Shown here: positions 1 to 5,974 of the stretch, one piece after another
How positions within the stretch are numbered: the stretch's first letter is position 1
Layout of the letters: every line of letters begins with the position of its first letter
DNA from: Pseudomonadota bacterium
GTDB lineage: Bacteria; Pseudomonadota; Alphaproteobacteria; Sphingomonadales; Sphingomonadaceae
DNA length: 7,879 bases
NCBI GenBank assembly: GCA_023413015.1
Contig: JAEZQR010000126.1
Span: 1 to 7,879 of the forward strand
Reading direction: 5' to 3'
Position numbers and translations under genes: made by a program
Notes under the pieces: generated by a model
Seen by the model: the letters and a program-made list of their open reading frames with translations, nothing else
What the model was told of the DNA's origin: nothing
Database searches by the model: none

Positions 1-239
1 GCATGCAGCAGCGCGAAGCGCGACCGCTCCGATCCGGCGCGTCCGCGCTTCGGCATCCGGTTCGGCGGCAGCAACTCCGGGCGGAGCGGCCGGGCCGGCG
101 TATCCGGCATGGCGACATCGAACCGCAACTCGATCGCCCCGGCGCCCCAGGCTGCCGCCATCGCACGCGACGACGCCGCCTTGGCGCGGGCGTCGGCGGT
201 CAGAAGCACGGTGCGGGCGGCGAGCGCGATCGAGCTCAT
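1..239 (-). CDS. DUF455 family ferritin-like protein (N-terminal part, cut by window edge)
   Basis: The minus strand reads without a stop from an ATG at 239 to the window edge, giving 79 codons. The protein starts MSSIALAARTVLL. Further on it has an IELRFDVAMPD stretch, a proline- and arginine-rich PARPLRPELLPPNRMPKRG stretch, and ends in SERSRFALLHA. I recognise this as the start of the DUF455 family, ferritin-like helical proteins related to MiaE-type diiron hydroxylases; the helical metal-binding part would lie beyond the left edge, so no iron ligands can be checked. A good ribosome binding site, AGGGGG, lies 5 bases before the ATG. It points the same way as bcp and glnE but is separated from bcp by a 217-base spacer holding an inverted repeat, so co-transcription is uncertain. 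Its function is not established; the family call is from memory of conserved sequence. Confidence 0.85.
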   Translation of the reverse strand, partial: MSSIALAARTVLLTADARAKAASSRAMAAAWGAGAIELRFDVAMPDTPARPLRPELLPPNRMPKRGRAGSERSRFALLH

Positions 240-257
240 CGCGGCCCCCTAGCCGAT

Positions 258-446
258 ATCGTCGTCCCCACGGAAGCCGGGACTGTTGTGGTGCCATGCA
301 TCGCCCTCTCCCGCGCTCACCCTGAGCTTGTCGAAGGGCGAGCGCTTGGCACGACAGTCAGTGCCAGCTCGACCCTGCTTCGACAGGCTCAGCATGAGCG
401 CTGGAGGGTGGCAGGAGCGTGGGTCCCCGTCTGCGCGGAGACAATA
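258..446. repeat. Sphingomonad intergenic inverted repeat (nested hairpins)
   Basis: The spacer between bcp and the DUF455 gene is a nested inverted repeat. The main arms are 314-338 and 376-400, based on CGCTCAnnCTGAGCnTGTCGAAG, with about four mismatches over 25 bases. Between them is a tight hairpin, TGGCAC (347-352) with GTGCCA (361-366). Outer stretches near 261-284 and 420-446 (GTCCCC and CCGGGAC types) are weakly complementary. I know the CCTGAGCTTGTCGAAG core as a frequent intergenic element in sphingomonad genomes. As RNA the fold could end or stabilise the glnE-bcp transcript. No gene is visible in this stretch. Confidence 0.7.
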
Positions 447-456
447 AGGAGAGGAC

Positions 457-924
457 CTACGCTAGCGCCTGCGCCGCCTTCAGCACTTCGGCGGCGTGGC
501 CCGGCACCTTCACCTTGCGCCAGATCTGCGCGATCCGGCCGTCGCGGTCGATGAGGAAGGTCGAGCGGTCGATGCCCATGTACTTCCGGCCGTACATGCT
601 CTTCTCGACCCAGCTACCGTAGCGCTCGACCACCGCGCCGTCGGGATCGGAGGCGAGCTTGACGCCCAGCTCGTACTTGCTGCGGAACTTGGCGTGGCTC
701 GCGACCGAATCCTTCGACACGCCGATCACCACCGTATCGGCCGCCGCGAACTCGCCGGCCAGTCCGGTGAAGTCGATCGCCTCCTTGGTGCAGCCGGAGG
801 TATCGTCCTTCGGGTAGAAGTAGAGCACGACCTTCCGGCCCTTGAGGTCGGCGAGGCCGATCGAGCCGTCGTCGGTGGCAAGATCGAAGGCAGGCGCGGC
901 ATCGCCCACGTTCACGCTGGTCAT
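457..924 (-). CDS. bcp: Thioredoxin-dependent thiol peroxidase, Bcp/PrxQ type (1-Cys)
   Basis: A 155-residue cytoplasmic peroxiredoxin that reduces hydrogen peroxide and organic hydroperoxides with thioredoxin-type donors. The thioredoxin-fold core VVLYFYPKDDTSGCTKEA carries the PxxxTxxC active site: Pro38, Thr42 and peroxidatic Cys45, with the partner Arg120 in GIDRSTFLID. Length is typical of the family. Cys45 is the only cysteine; the resolving cysteine found five residues later in E. coli Bcp is Ile50 here, so recycling must use an external thiol. The start is the second ATG of ATGATGA: GGGGG sits 5 bases ahead of it but only 2 ahead of the first ATG (927). Upstream codons in the same frame (to 963) lie inside glnE and match nothing in the family. 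The start overlaps the glnE stop (TGATG), so the two are very probably translationally coupled. Confidence 0.93.
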   Translation of the reverse strand: MTSVNVGDAAPAFDLATDDGSIGLADLKGRKVVLYFYPKDDTSGCTKEAIDFTGLAGEFAAADTVVIGVSKDSVASHAKFRSKYELGVKLASDPDGAVVERYGSWVEKSMYGRKYMGIDRSTFLIDRDGRIAQIWRKVKVPGHAAEVLKAAQALA

Positions 925-3698
925 CATTTCCCCCGTCGCTTGATTCCGAATGCCGCCTCCCATGCCTCAACCACCGTCGCCTTGGCCAGCTTGAGCTTGG
1001 CTTCGAGCGCGGCGAAATCGGGCTCGCCGGCCGCCCTAGCGAGCAGCTGCTGGACATGGTCCGGCAGCTTGCCGATCGCGCCGGACGTATGCGGCACCAC
1101 CAGCCGCAGCATGACGAGCAGCCGCGTGAGCAAGTCGTGCGCCGCCAGAAGCGGCGCGTCGCCCAGCTCGGTACAGGCCACCCGCAGGTCCGGCGTCAGC
1201 GCGACACGGTCGCGCAGCTGCCGGTAGTGGACGATGAATTCCAGATCGACGAGGCCGCCGCGACCCAGCTTCACGTCCCACAACCCCGCCCCTGGCTTGT
1301 GCGACTCCATCTCCTCGCGCATCGCGAGCACGTCCTCGCGCAGCTTCGCCACGTCACGGGGAGCGGCGAGCACATCGGCAATCACCGCCTCCACCTGCCG
1401 CCGGGCGGCCACCTCGCCGTACACCGCCCGCGCGCGCATGAGCGCCATATGCTCCCAGGTCCAAGCCTCCTCGCGCTGGTAGCGGGCGAAGCTGTCGACC
1501 GTGACCGCGAGCAGCCCCTGCGTTCCCGACGGCCGCAGCCGCGTATCGACCTCGTAGAGCGCGCCGGCTGCCGTCGGCACCGACAGCGCGGCGGTCACCC
1601 GCTGCGCCAGCCGGTTGAAATAGGTGGTGGCCGGCAGCGGCTTGGCGCCGTCCGACTGCGTTTCGTGGCTGCCGGTGAACAGATAGACCAGGTCGAGGTC
1701 GGAGCGCGCGGTGAGCGCCCGCCCGCCGTACCGCCCGAGGCCGAGCACCAGCAGCTCGCCGCCGGGCACCCGGCCATGCGTCTCCGCGAACGCGGCCGCC
1801 ACCGCCGGCGTGAGGACGGCAAGCCCCGCATCGGCGAGCGCGGCATAGGAGGTCGCGGCGTCGAGCGGGTCGGCCAATCCTTCGATGAGTTGCGCACCGA
1901 TCTGGAAGCGGCGCTCAGCGGTCCAGCGCCGCACGCGATCGAGCTGCTCCTCCAGATGTCCGCTGCCGACGAAGGTGTGGAGCTCGTCGGTCAGCGTCGC
2001 GAGATCCGGCAGCGGCTCGAACGCCACCGGGTCGAGTAGCACGTCGAACAGGTCGGGCGTCCGCGACAGCGCATCGGCGAGCACCGGCGTCACGCCGAGC
2101 AATCGCCCGAGCAGCCCGACGAGACGCGGGTTGGCATCGAGCAGCGACAGGAACTGCACGCCGGTTGGAAGCTGCGCGAGGAAGCCGTCGAGCCGGACCA
2201 GCGCCGCCATCGGGTCGGGCAACGCGGCGAAGGTCTCGATGAGGCGCGGCAGCAGATTCTCCAGCGACTGCTGCGCCTCGGTCGAGCGTAGCGCGCGATA
2301 GCCGCCCGCGCGCCATTTGGCGACGAGCTGCGCCGCGCCCTCCGGGTCCGGCAGCTTGCGGCGCCCGAGCTGCCGCGCCAGCGCCGCCGCCTCGCGCGGC
2401 AACTGCTCGCCCCTCGCATCTTCGACGAGGGTGTCGTACCGCTGCGCCACCGCCCGCGTCGCGCGGACGAGCCGCCGTTCGAGCGAACGCCAGCCATCGA
2501 GGCCACAGACCTGCGCCAGCGCCGTGCGTGCCCCGGCTGGCCGAGGCACCATATGCGTCTGCTCGTCAGCCTGCATCTGGATGCGGTGCTCGAGCGTCCG
2601 GAGGAAGCGGTAGGCCTCCGCCAGCTCGTCCGCATCCCGCTGGCCGATCCGCCCGGCCTCGGCGAGCGCGTGCAATGCCGGGATCGTCGCCGGCACGCGC
2701 AGCGCCGGCTCACGGCCGCCGAAGATCATCTGGTGGATCTGGGCGAAGAACTCGATCTCGCGAATGCCGCCGCGACCGCGCTTCAGGTCGAAGCCGGGGC
2801 CCGGCTTCTGCCCCTCGTCATAATGATCGCGGATGCGCAGGCTGATCGACTTGATGTCGCGGATCGCCGAATAGTCGAGCGAGCGCCGCCAGACGAAGGG
2901 GCGGATGCCGGCCAGGAACGCCTCGCCGAGCGCGATGTCGCCGGCGCAGGCGCGCGCGCGGATGAATGCTGCCCGTTCCCACGGCAGCGCCTCCGACTGG
3001 TAGTAGCTTTCGGCCGCGCCGACCGGCAGCGTGATCGGCGTCACCTCGGGCGAGGGCCGCAGCCGCAGGTCGACGCGAAACACATAGCCGCCGGCGTCGC
3101 GCGCCTGCATCAGCTCGACGACGCGCCGCGCAATGCGCAACGCCGCCTCGTCGGGCTCGTCGCGTTCCCGCCGCGGCAGGCGCTGGCGGTCGTGCAGGAA
3201 GATCAGGTCGACGTCGCTCGAATAGTTGAGCTCGCCGCTGCCGAGCTTGCCGAGCGCGAGCACCGCGAAGCCACCGGGTTCGGCATCAGGCGTGCGCTCA
3301 TGGATCGCCGTGCGTACCGCGAGATCGAGCGTGCGGTCGGCGAGCATCGACAAGGCGCCGGTAACCTTCTCGAGCGGCCACAGCCCGGAAAGGTCGGCCA
3401 GCGCCACCGCGAGGGCGACGTCGGCCTTCGCATGCCGCATCCGCCGGCCGGGCGGCGCCTCCTCGGCCGAGAGCGACGCGAAGCCGCGCGCCAGCGCGGC
3501 ATCGGGCCCCTGCCCCAGGAAGGTGGCGACCAGCTCCGGCCGCTGCCGCATCAACCCGCGGAGGTAGGGCGAGTAGCGCCAGGCATGGCCGATAGCCGCC
3601 GTCACGGCCGCGTCGGGCGCAGAGACACCGAGCCCCTCAACGTAGCTGCGGGCATCTTCCGGCAGGTCGGTCAGCCCCGGGACGAGGTCATTCGCCAT
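924..3698 (-). CDS. glnE: Bifunctional glutamine synthetase adenylyltransferase / adenylyl-removing enzyme
   Basis: GlnE attaches AMP to glutamine synthetase when nitrogen is plentiful and removes it when nitrogen is short, under PII control. The 924-residue product has the two expected nucleotidyltransferase halves. The N-terminal adenylyl-removing half has GKLGSGELNYSSDVDL from residue 150, with metal-binding Asp162 and Asp164, followed by the RGRGGIREIEFFAQ stretch. The C-terminal adenylyltransferase half has GLGRYGGRALTARSDLDL from residue 653, with Asp667 and Asp669, followed by KLGRGGLVDLEFIVHY. Length is near the E. coli enzyme (about 946). Start MANDLVPGLTD is the first ATG of the frame; no strong Shine-Dalgarno precedes it, so initiation may be weak. 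The stop overlaps the bcp start, making a two-gene operon. No clear housekeeping promoter was found in the 107 bases before it. Confidence 0.96.
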   Translation of the reverse strand: MANDLVPGLTDLPEDARSYVEGLGVSAPDAAVTAAIGHAWRYSPYLRGLMRQRPELVATFLGQGPDAALARGFASLSAEEAPPGRRMRHAKADVALAVALADLSGLWPLEKVTGALSMLADRTLDLAVRTAIHERTPDAEPGGFAVLALGKLGSGELNYSSDVDLIFLHDRQRLPRRERDEPDEAALRIARRVVELMQARDAGGYVFRVDLRLRPSPEVTPITLPVGAAESYYQSEALPWERAAFIRARACAGDIALGEAFLAGIRPFVWRRSLDYSAIRDIKSISLRIRDHYDEGQKPGPGFDLKRGRGGIREIEFFAQIHQMIFGGREPALRVPATIPALHALAEAGRIGQRDADELAEAYRFLRTLEHRIQMQADEQTHMVPRPAGARTALAQVCGLDGWRSLERRLVRATRAVAQRYDTLVEDARGEQLPREAAALARQLGRRKLPDPEGAAQLVAKWRAGGYRALRSTEAQQSLENLLPRLIETFAALPDPMAALVRLDGFLAQLPTGVQFLSLLDANPRLVGLLGRLLGVTPVLADALSRTPDLFDVLLDPVAFEPLPDLATLTDELHTFVGSGHLEEQLDRVRRWTAERRFQIGAQLIEGLADPLDAATSYAALADAGLAVLTPAVAAAFAETHGRVPGGELLVLGLGRYGGRALTARSDLDLVYLFTGSHETQSDGAKPLPATTYFNRLAQRVTAALSVPTAAGALYEVDTRLRPSGTQGLLAVTVDSFARYQREEAWTWEHMALMRARAVYGEVAARRQVEAVIADVLAAPRDVAKLREDVLAMREEMESHKPGAGLWDVKLGRGGLVDLEFIVHYRQLRDRVALTPDLRVACTELGDAPLLAAHDLLTRLLVMLRLVVPHTSGAIGKLPDHVQQLLARAAGEPDFAALEAKLKLAKATVVEAWEAAFGIKRRGK

Positions 3699-3805
3699 GC
3701 CGGGTGAATAGCTCGCGGCGGCCGCAGCGGGAAGGCGGCACCGGGGCGACCGGGTGTGACGCGCGGGTGATGTCGTTAAGCAGGTGTATTAAGCCCAGTT
3801 TGTTG

Positions 3806-3830
3806 GGAACGTGGTTTTCGAGCATTCGTT
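3806..3830 (+). promoter_or_regulatory. EcfG (general stress sigma) promoter pointing right, no protein gene behind it
   Basis: GGAAC at 3806-3810, a 16-base spacer and CGTT at 3827-3830 match the alphaproteobacterial EcfG consensus GGAAC-N16/17-CGTT exactly. The spacing equals that of the other two EcfG sites in this window. Transcription would start near 3837 and run right, towards the 3' end of ecfG, which lies on the other strand. No coding sequence with plausible start and composition follows, only a strongly folding region, so the likely product is a small RNA. Confidence 0.8.
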
Positions 3831-3836
3831 GATCTC

Positions 3837-3990
3837 ACCGTGGAAGCACTCCCACGCGATCATGCGGCTTCCACATGCCCTGCCCCCGAGCCTCGATCCG
3901 ATACCCGCCCACCCCCCCGAAAATCGGATCGTGGCTCACTTCCGATCAGGCCATGACAAAGACAAAGCCCCGCCTGCGCGGGGCTTCGGC
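3837..3990 (+). ncRNA. Candidate EcfG-dependent small RNA with C-rich hairpin loops
   Basis: About 150 bases between the EcfG promoter and the terminator stem shared with ecfG. Hairpin 1, beginning about 3 bases after the predicted start: GTGGAAGC (3840-3847) pairs perfectly with GCTTCCAC (3867-3874), with CTCCCAC in its 19-base loop. An unpaired C-rich linker follows (3876-3887, with CCCTGCCCCC). Hairpin 2: GAGCC (3888-3892) plus CGATCCGAT (3894-3902) pair with ATCGGATCG (3923-3931) plus GGCTC (3933-3937), 14 pairs broken by one U-U mismatch, enclosing a 20-base loop almost wholly of C (3903-3922). Hairpin 3: the 9-pair stem 3965-3986. C-rich loops are the usual mRNA-contact sites of alphaproteobacterial small RNAs, which pair with G-rich ribosome binding sites; the Caulobacter stress RNA GsrN, made under sigma-T, uses such a loop. 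Identity with GsrN is not claimed. Expression is inferred, and the 3' end is the least certain point because few U follow the last stem on this strand. Confidence 0.65.
3953..3986 (-). terminator. Rho-independent terminator of ecfG, possibly bidirectional
   Basis: AAGCCCCGC (3965-3973) and GCGGGGCTT (3978-3986) form a perfect 9-pair stem with a 4-base loop. Read on the minus strand it follows the ecfG stop by about 22 bases and is followed by the U-rich TGTCTTTGTC, as an intrinsic terminator should be. On the plus strand the same stem closes the candidate small RNA, but the following bases (CGGCATTT) are less U-rich, so termination there may be weaker. Confidence 0.85.
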
Positions 3991-4008
3991 ATTTGGGGTA
4001 TCGGCGGA

Positions 4009-4782
4009 TCAGTGGCGCGACAGCGCGTCGACCTCATTCATGATGCTGACGAGCGGCGACTGGCCGTCGCTCGGCCCGCTTTCGCGCCGCGACGGCAACA
4101 GACCCTCGGACAGGATCGTCTCGAGCGCGGCGCGCCCGCGGGCTACGCGGCTCTTGATCGTGCCGACCGCGCAATTGCAGATCGAGGCGGCCTCTTCGTA
4201 GGCGAAGCCGCCGGCACCGACGAGGATCAGCGCCTCCCGCTGCGCCTGCGGCAGCTGGAGCAGCGCGCGCTGCAGATCGGAAAGCTCGACGCGGCGGTCC
4301 TGGCCTGCCGGTGCGGCCAGCAGCTTGCCCGCCGTGAAGTCGTCCCACTCGCCCTTGAAGCGCGCGCGGCGCATCTGGCTGAGGAACAGGTTGCGCAGGA
4401 TGATGAAGGTCCAAGCGCGCATGTTGGTGCCGGCCTGGAAACGGTCGCGCGCCGCCCAGGCCTTGAGCAGCGTCTCCTGGACCAGATCGTCGGCGAGATC
4501 GCGGCTCCCCGACAGCGACCGCCCGAAGGCGCGCAGGTGCGGGATGACCTGGGCGAGCTGCGCCTTGAAGTCCTCGTCACTCAGTGCCTGGGGCTCGGGC
4601 TTCGCTTCCAGAATCTCCTCGTCCTCGTCGGGGTCGTCGTTCCCGAGGCGGGCGAGCAGATCGTCGAACATTCCGGGCAGCGGCTGCGCACATACGTCGG
4701 CGAAGGCAGAGCGCAGGTACGCGCCCACATCGCGGGTGGCCGGCGCCATCACGCCGGCCTCAGCCATTCCGTTCATACTCAT
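4009..4782 (-). CDS. ecfG: General stress response ECF sigma factor EcfG with NepR-like N-terminal extension
   Basis: The 257-residue product directs RNA polymerase to GGAAC/GTT promoters. Sigma region 2 spans about 72-142 (IPHLRAFGRSL, DLADDLVQETLLKAW, MRAWTFIILRN, then FKGEWDD); region 4 spans about 166-224, with recognition helix GTIKSRVARGRAAL at 207-220. These match EcfG closely. Before region 2 lies an extension of about 70 residues. Residues 19-47 align without gaps to NepR from this window (12 of 29 identical: the LR, DV, P-x-P, F-x-DLL-x-x-L pattern). An acidic linker follows (49-59, rich in D and E). The start at 4782 is favoured because it keeps this segment; Met3, Met6 and Met12 are possible starts that would also keep it, while Met38 would cut it. 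The gene follows the 47-residue membrane gene by 50 bases and should share its EcfG promoter, giving positive autoregulation. A tail of about 33 residues follows region 4; its role is unknown. Confidence 0.95.
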   Translation of the reverse strand: MSMNGMAEAGVMAPATRDVGAYLRSAFADVCAQPLPGMFDDLLARLGNDDPDEDEEILEAKPEPQALSDEDFKAQLAQVIPHLRAFGRSLSGSRDLADDLVQETLLKAWAARDRFQAGTNMRAWTFIILRNLFLSQMRRARFKGEWDDFTAGKLLAAPAGQDRRVELSDLQRALLQLPQAQREALILVGAGGFAYEEAASICNCAVGTIKSRVARGRAALETILSEGLLPSRRESGPSDGQSPLVSIMNEVDALSRH

Positions 4783-4832
4783 AAGCTACCGCCCATCAAC
4801 AAGAGGAAACCCGGCCGCGCCGCGTCCGGCGC

Positions 4833-4976
4833 TCAGGCCCAAATCATCATGAGTGCGGCAAAGGCGACGACGATCAGGATGAGGGAGATCACAAGCACAT
4901 AGCGTGCGACGTGGGGTGTTGCGCCCGCGCGCGCTTCGGTCGTGTTAACCCGGTCCGGATTTTCCATGTTTGCCAT
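4833..4976 (-). CDS. Small single-TM membrane protein in the ecfG operon (47 aa, function unknown)
   Basis: I do not recognise a named family. The frame begins MANMENPDRVNTTEARAGA, a hydrophilic stretch of about 20 residues, then has PHVARY and a hydrophobic helix at about residues 27-46 (VLVISLILIVVAFAALMMIW), ending directly with Ala and TGA. The layout suggests a tail-anchored or N-in small inner-membrane protein. A GAGTGGG sequence precedes the ATG as a modest ribosome binding site; Met4 (4967) is an alternative start with no visible site. A perfect EcfG promoter lies just upstream and would leave a leader of about 23 bases, making this the first gene of the operon, with ecfG starting 50 bases after its stop. 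A short GC-rich inverted repeat (GCGCC/GGCGC) sits in that gap. Coding is supported by the promoter, the sensible TM composition and the exact fit of the gap; no homology search was possible. Confidence 0.75.
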   Translation of the reverse strand: MANMENPDRVNTTEARAGATPHVARYVLVISLILIVVAFAALMMIWA

Positions 4977-5005
4977 GCCCACTCAACTGAGACTCTGGCT
5001 ATCCG

Positions 5006-5030
5006 AACGATTGCGGCCTGCCCGTGTTCC
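5006..5030 (-). promoter_or_regulatory. EcfG promoter of the small membrane gene and ecfG
   Basis: On the minus strand GGAAC (5030-5026), a 16-base spacer and CGTT (5009-5006) match the EcfG consensus exactly. Transcription should begin near 4999, about 23 bases before the ATG at 4976. The GGAAC falls in the apex of a strong palindrome (5013-5044). The position means EcfG activates its own gene. Confidence 0.85.
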
Positions 5031-5044
5031 CACGCGCAGGCCGC
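5013..5044 (-). terminator. Strong hairpin after phyR, overlapping the ecfG-operon promoter
   Basis: GCGGCCTGC (5013-5021) pairs perfectly with GCAGGCCGC (5036-5044); inside, CGTG (5023-5026) pairs with CACG (5031-5034) around a TTCC loop, giving 13 pairs with one C-C mismatch. It lies about 28 bases beyond the phyR stop on the minus strand and is the only terminator candidate for phyR. No U-run follows, so it may be leaky or serve another purpose. It covers the -35 element of the next promoter. Confidence 0.5.
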
Positions 5045-5072
5045 TAAAGAATCCCCGACGAAATGGGAGAGA

Positions 5073-5870
5073 TCAGGCGAACGAAGCCGTCGAGTTGAAG
5101 AACAGCGCTTGGCTGATCGCGGCCTTCACGGTCGACCGCTGGAACGGCTTGGTGATGAGGAAGGTGGGCTCCGGCCGCTCGCCGGTCAGCAGCCGCTCGG
5201 GGAAGGCGGTAATGAAGATCACCGGCACCGAGAAGTTCTGCAGGATGTCCTTGACCGCGTCGATGCCCGAGCTGTCGTCGGCGAGCTGGATGTCGGCGAG
5301 CACGAGGCCCGGCTTCTCCGCCATCGCCATGCTGACCGCCTCGTCGCGGGTGACGGCGACGCCGACCACCTCGTGCCCGAGGTCGCGGACGATGCCCTCG
5401 ATATCCATCGCGATGATCGGCTCGTCCTCGATCACCAGCACGCGCGTCGCGGTCTGCCGCTCGATCTCGGCCAGCGCCTCGTTGACGAGGTTGGTCACGT
5501 CCTGCGGCGAGGCCTCGATCAGATAGGCCGTATCCTCGTTGGTGAAGCCCTCCATCGCGGTCAGCAGCAGCGCCTGACGCGACAGCGGCGTGATCGAGGC
5601 CAGGCGGTTCTGTGCGATGCGCTCGAACTCGCTGCCGGCATCGCCCTGCTCGTCGGGAATGTCGAGGTTCGCCGACGACCAGATGGCATGGAAGGTCTTG
5701 TAGAGCCCCAGGCGCGGATCGACGTCGCGGGGGAAGGATTCCGGTGCGCTGACAATCGCCTCCAGCGTGGCACGTACGAAGGCATCGCCGTGACTCTGGC
5801 TGCCGGTCAGCGCGCGCGCATAGCGGCGCAGGTAAGGCAGATGCGGAGCGATCTCGGTGGCAAGCGACAT
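5073..5870 (-). CDS. phyR: PhyR, anti-anti-sigma response regulator of the general stress response
   Basis: A 265-residue cytoplasmic regulator. Residues 1-135 form an ECF-sigma-like domain (SLATEIAPHLPYLRRYARAL; FTNEDTAYLIEASPQDVTNLV is the degenerate region 4) that binds NepR, not DNA. Residues 143-265 form a receiver: acidic pair Glu148/Asp149 in VLVIEDEP, phosphoacceptor Asp193 in LADIQLADD, Thr221 in FITAF and Lys241 in ITKPF. Known partner switching: phosphorylation opens PhyR so that its sigma-like part captures NepR and frees EcfG. The ATG at 5870 gives the usual N-terminus, with AGGGA about 8 bases ahead; the frame stays open upstream to a TTG at 5924, but that stretch is not family-like. 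It is divergent from nepR, with a 200-base shared regulatory gap, and lies upstream of the ecfG operon on the same strand. All key residues are intact. Confidence 0.97.
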   Translation of the reverse strand: MSLATEIAPHLPYLRRYARALTGSQSHGDAFVRATLEAIVSAPESFPRDVDPRLGLYKTFHAIWSSANLDIPDEQGDAGSEFERIAQNRLASITPLSRQALLLTAMEGFTNEDTAYLIEASPQDVTNLVNEALAEIERQTATRVLVIEDEPIIAMDIEGIVRDLGHEVVGVAVTRDEAVSMAMAEKPGLVLADIQLADDSSGIDAVKDILQNFSVPVIFITAFPERLLTGERPEPTFLITKPFQRSTVKAAISQALFFNSTASFA

Positions 5871-5886
5871 TTCTGGTTCCCTATCC

Positions 5887-5918
5887 CCTGACGTGTCGAA
5901 GCGCCCCCCGGCGTCAGG
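5887..5918. other. Hairpin in the phyR leader
   Basis: CCTGACG (5887-5893) and CGTCAGG (5912-5918) form a 7-pair stem around an 18-base loop that includes six consecutive C on the plus strand. It lies 17 to 48 bases before the phyR ATG. On the minus strand the loop is G-rich, so it could pair with C-rich RNA or act on phyR translation. This is a structural observation only; no known riboswitch or leader family is recognised. Confidence 0.4.
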
Positions 5919-5974
5919 AGGCAATGGAACGGCGCCGATGCCGCGTCAACCCCGCGTCACCAACCCCGCCCCTC

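Noticed and set aside
928..963. Longer Bcp beginning MGGGIRNQATGE
   Set aside because: These codons overlap the end of glnE and precede the conserved N-terminus; the ATGATG with GGGGG ahead is the better start.
1056..3707. Long open plus-strand frames opposite glnE (up to about 384 codons)
   Set aside because: They are antisense to a clear GlnE with all its motifs, are very rich in Arg, Gln, His and Ala, and show no recognisable family: typical shadows in GC-rich coding DNA.
3776..3792. Two TTAA boxes resembling a CtrA site
   Set aside because: The boxes are 9 bases apart, whereas CtrA sites have TTAA-N7-TTAA(C); a chance match is likely.
3811..4902. A 363-codon plus-strand frame over the candidate small RNA and opposite ecfG
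   Set aside because: It starts inside the spacer of the EcfG promoter, has no ribosome binding site, and runs antisense through ecfG with shadow-like composition.
4911..5891. A 326-codon plus-strand frame opposite phyR
   Set aside because: Antisense to an intact PhyR with phosphoacceptor and sigma-like domain; composition is that of a shadow frame.
5871..5924. Longer PhyR starting at an upstream TTG (5924)
   Set aside because: The extra 18 residues are not PhyR-like, cover the leader hairpin, and the ATG at 5870 gives the canonical N-terminus with a ribosome binding site.
5926..5950. GGAAC before phyR as an extra EcfG promoter
   Set aside because: At the correct distance the sequence is CAAC, not CGTT. 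The reverse-strand GGAAC at 5880-5876 also has no GTT at the right spacing and lies in the phyR ribosome-binding region.
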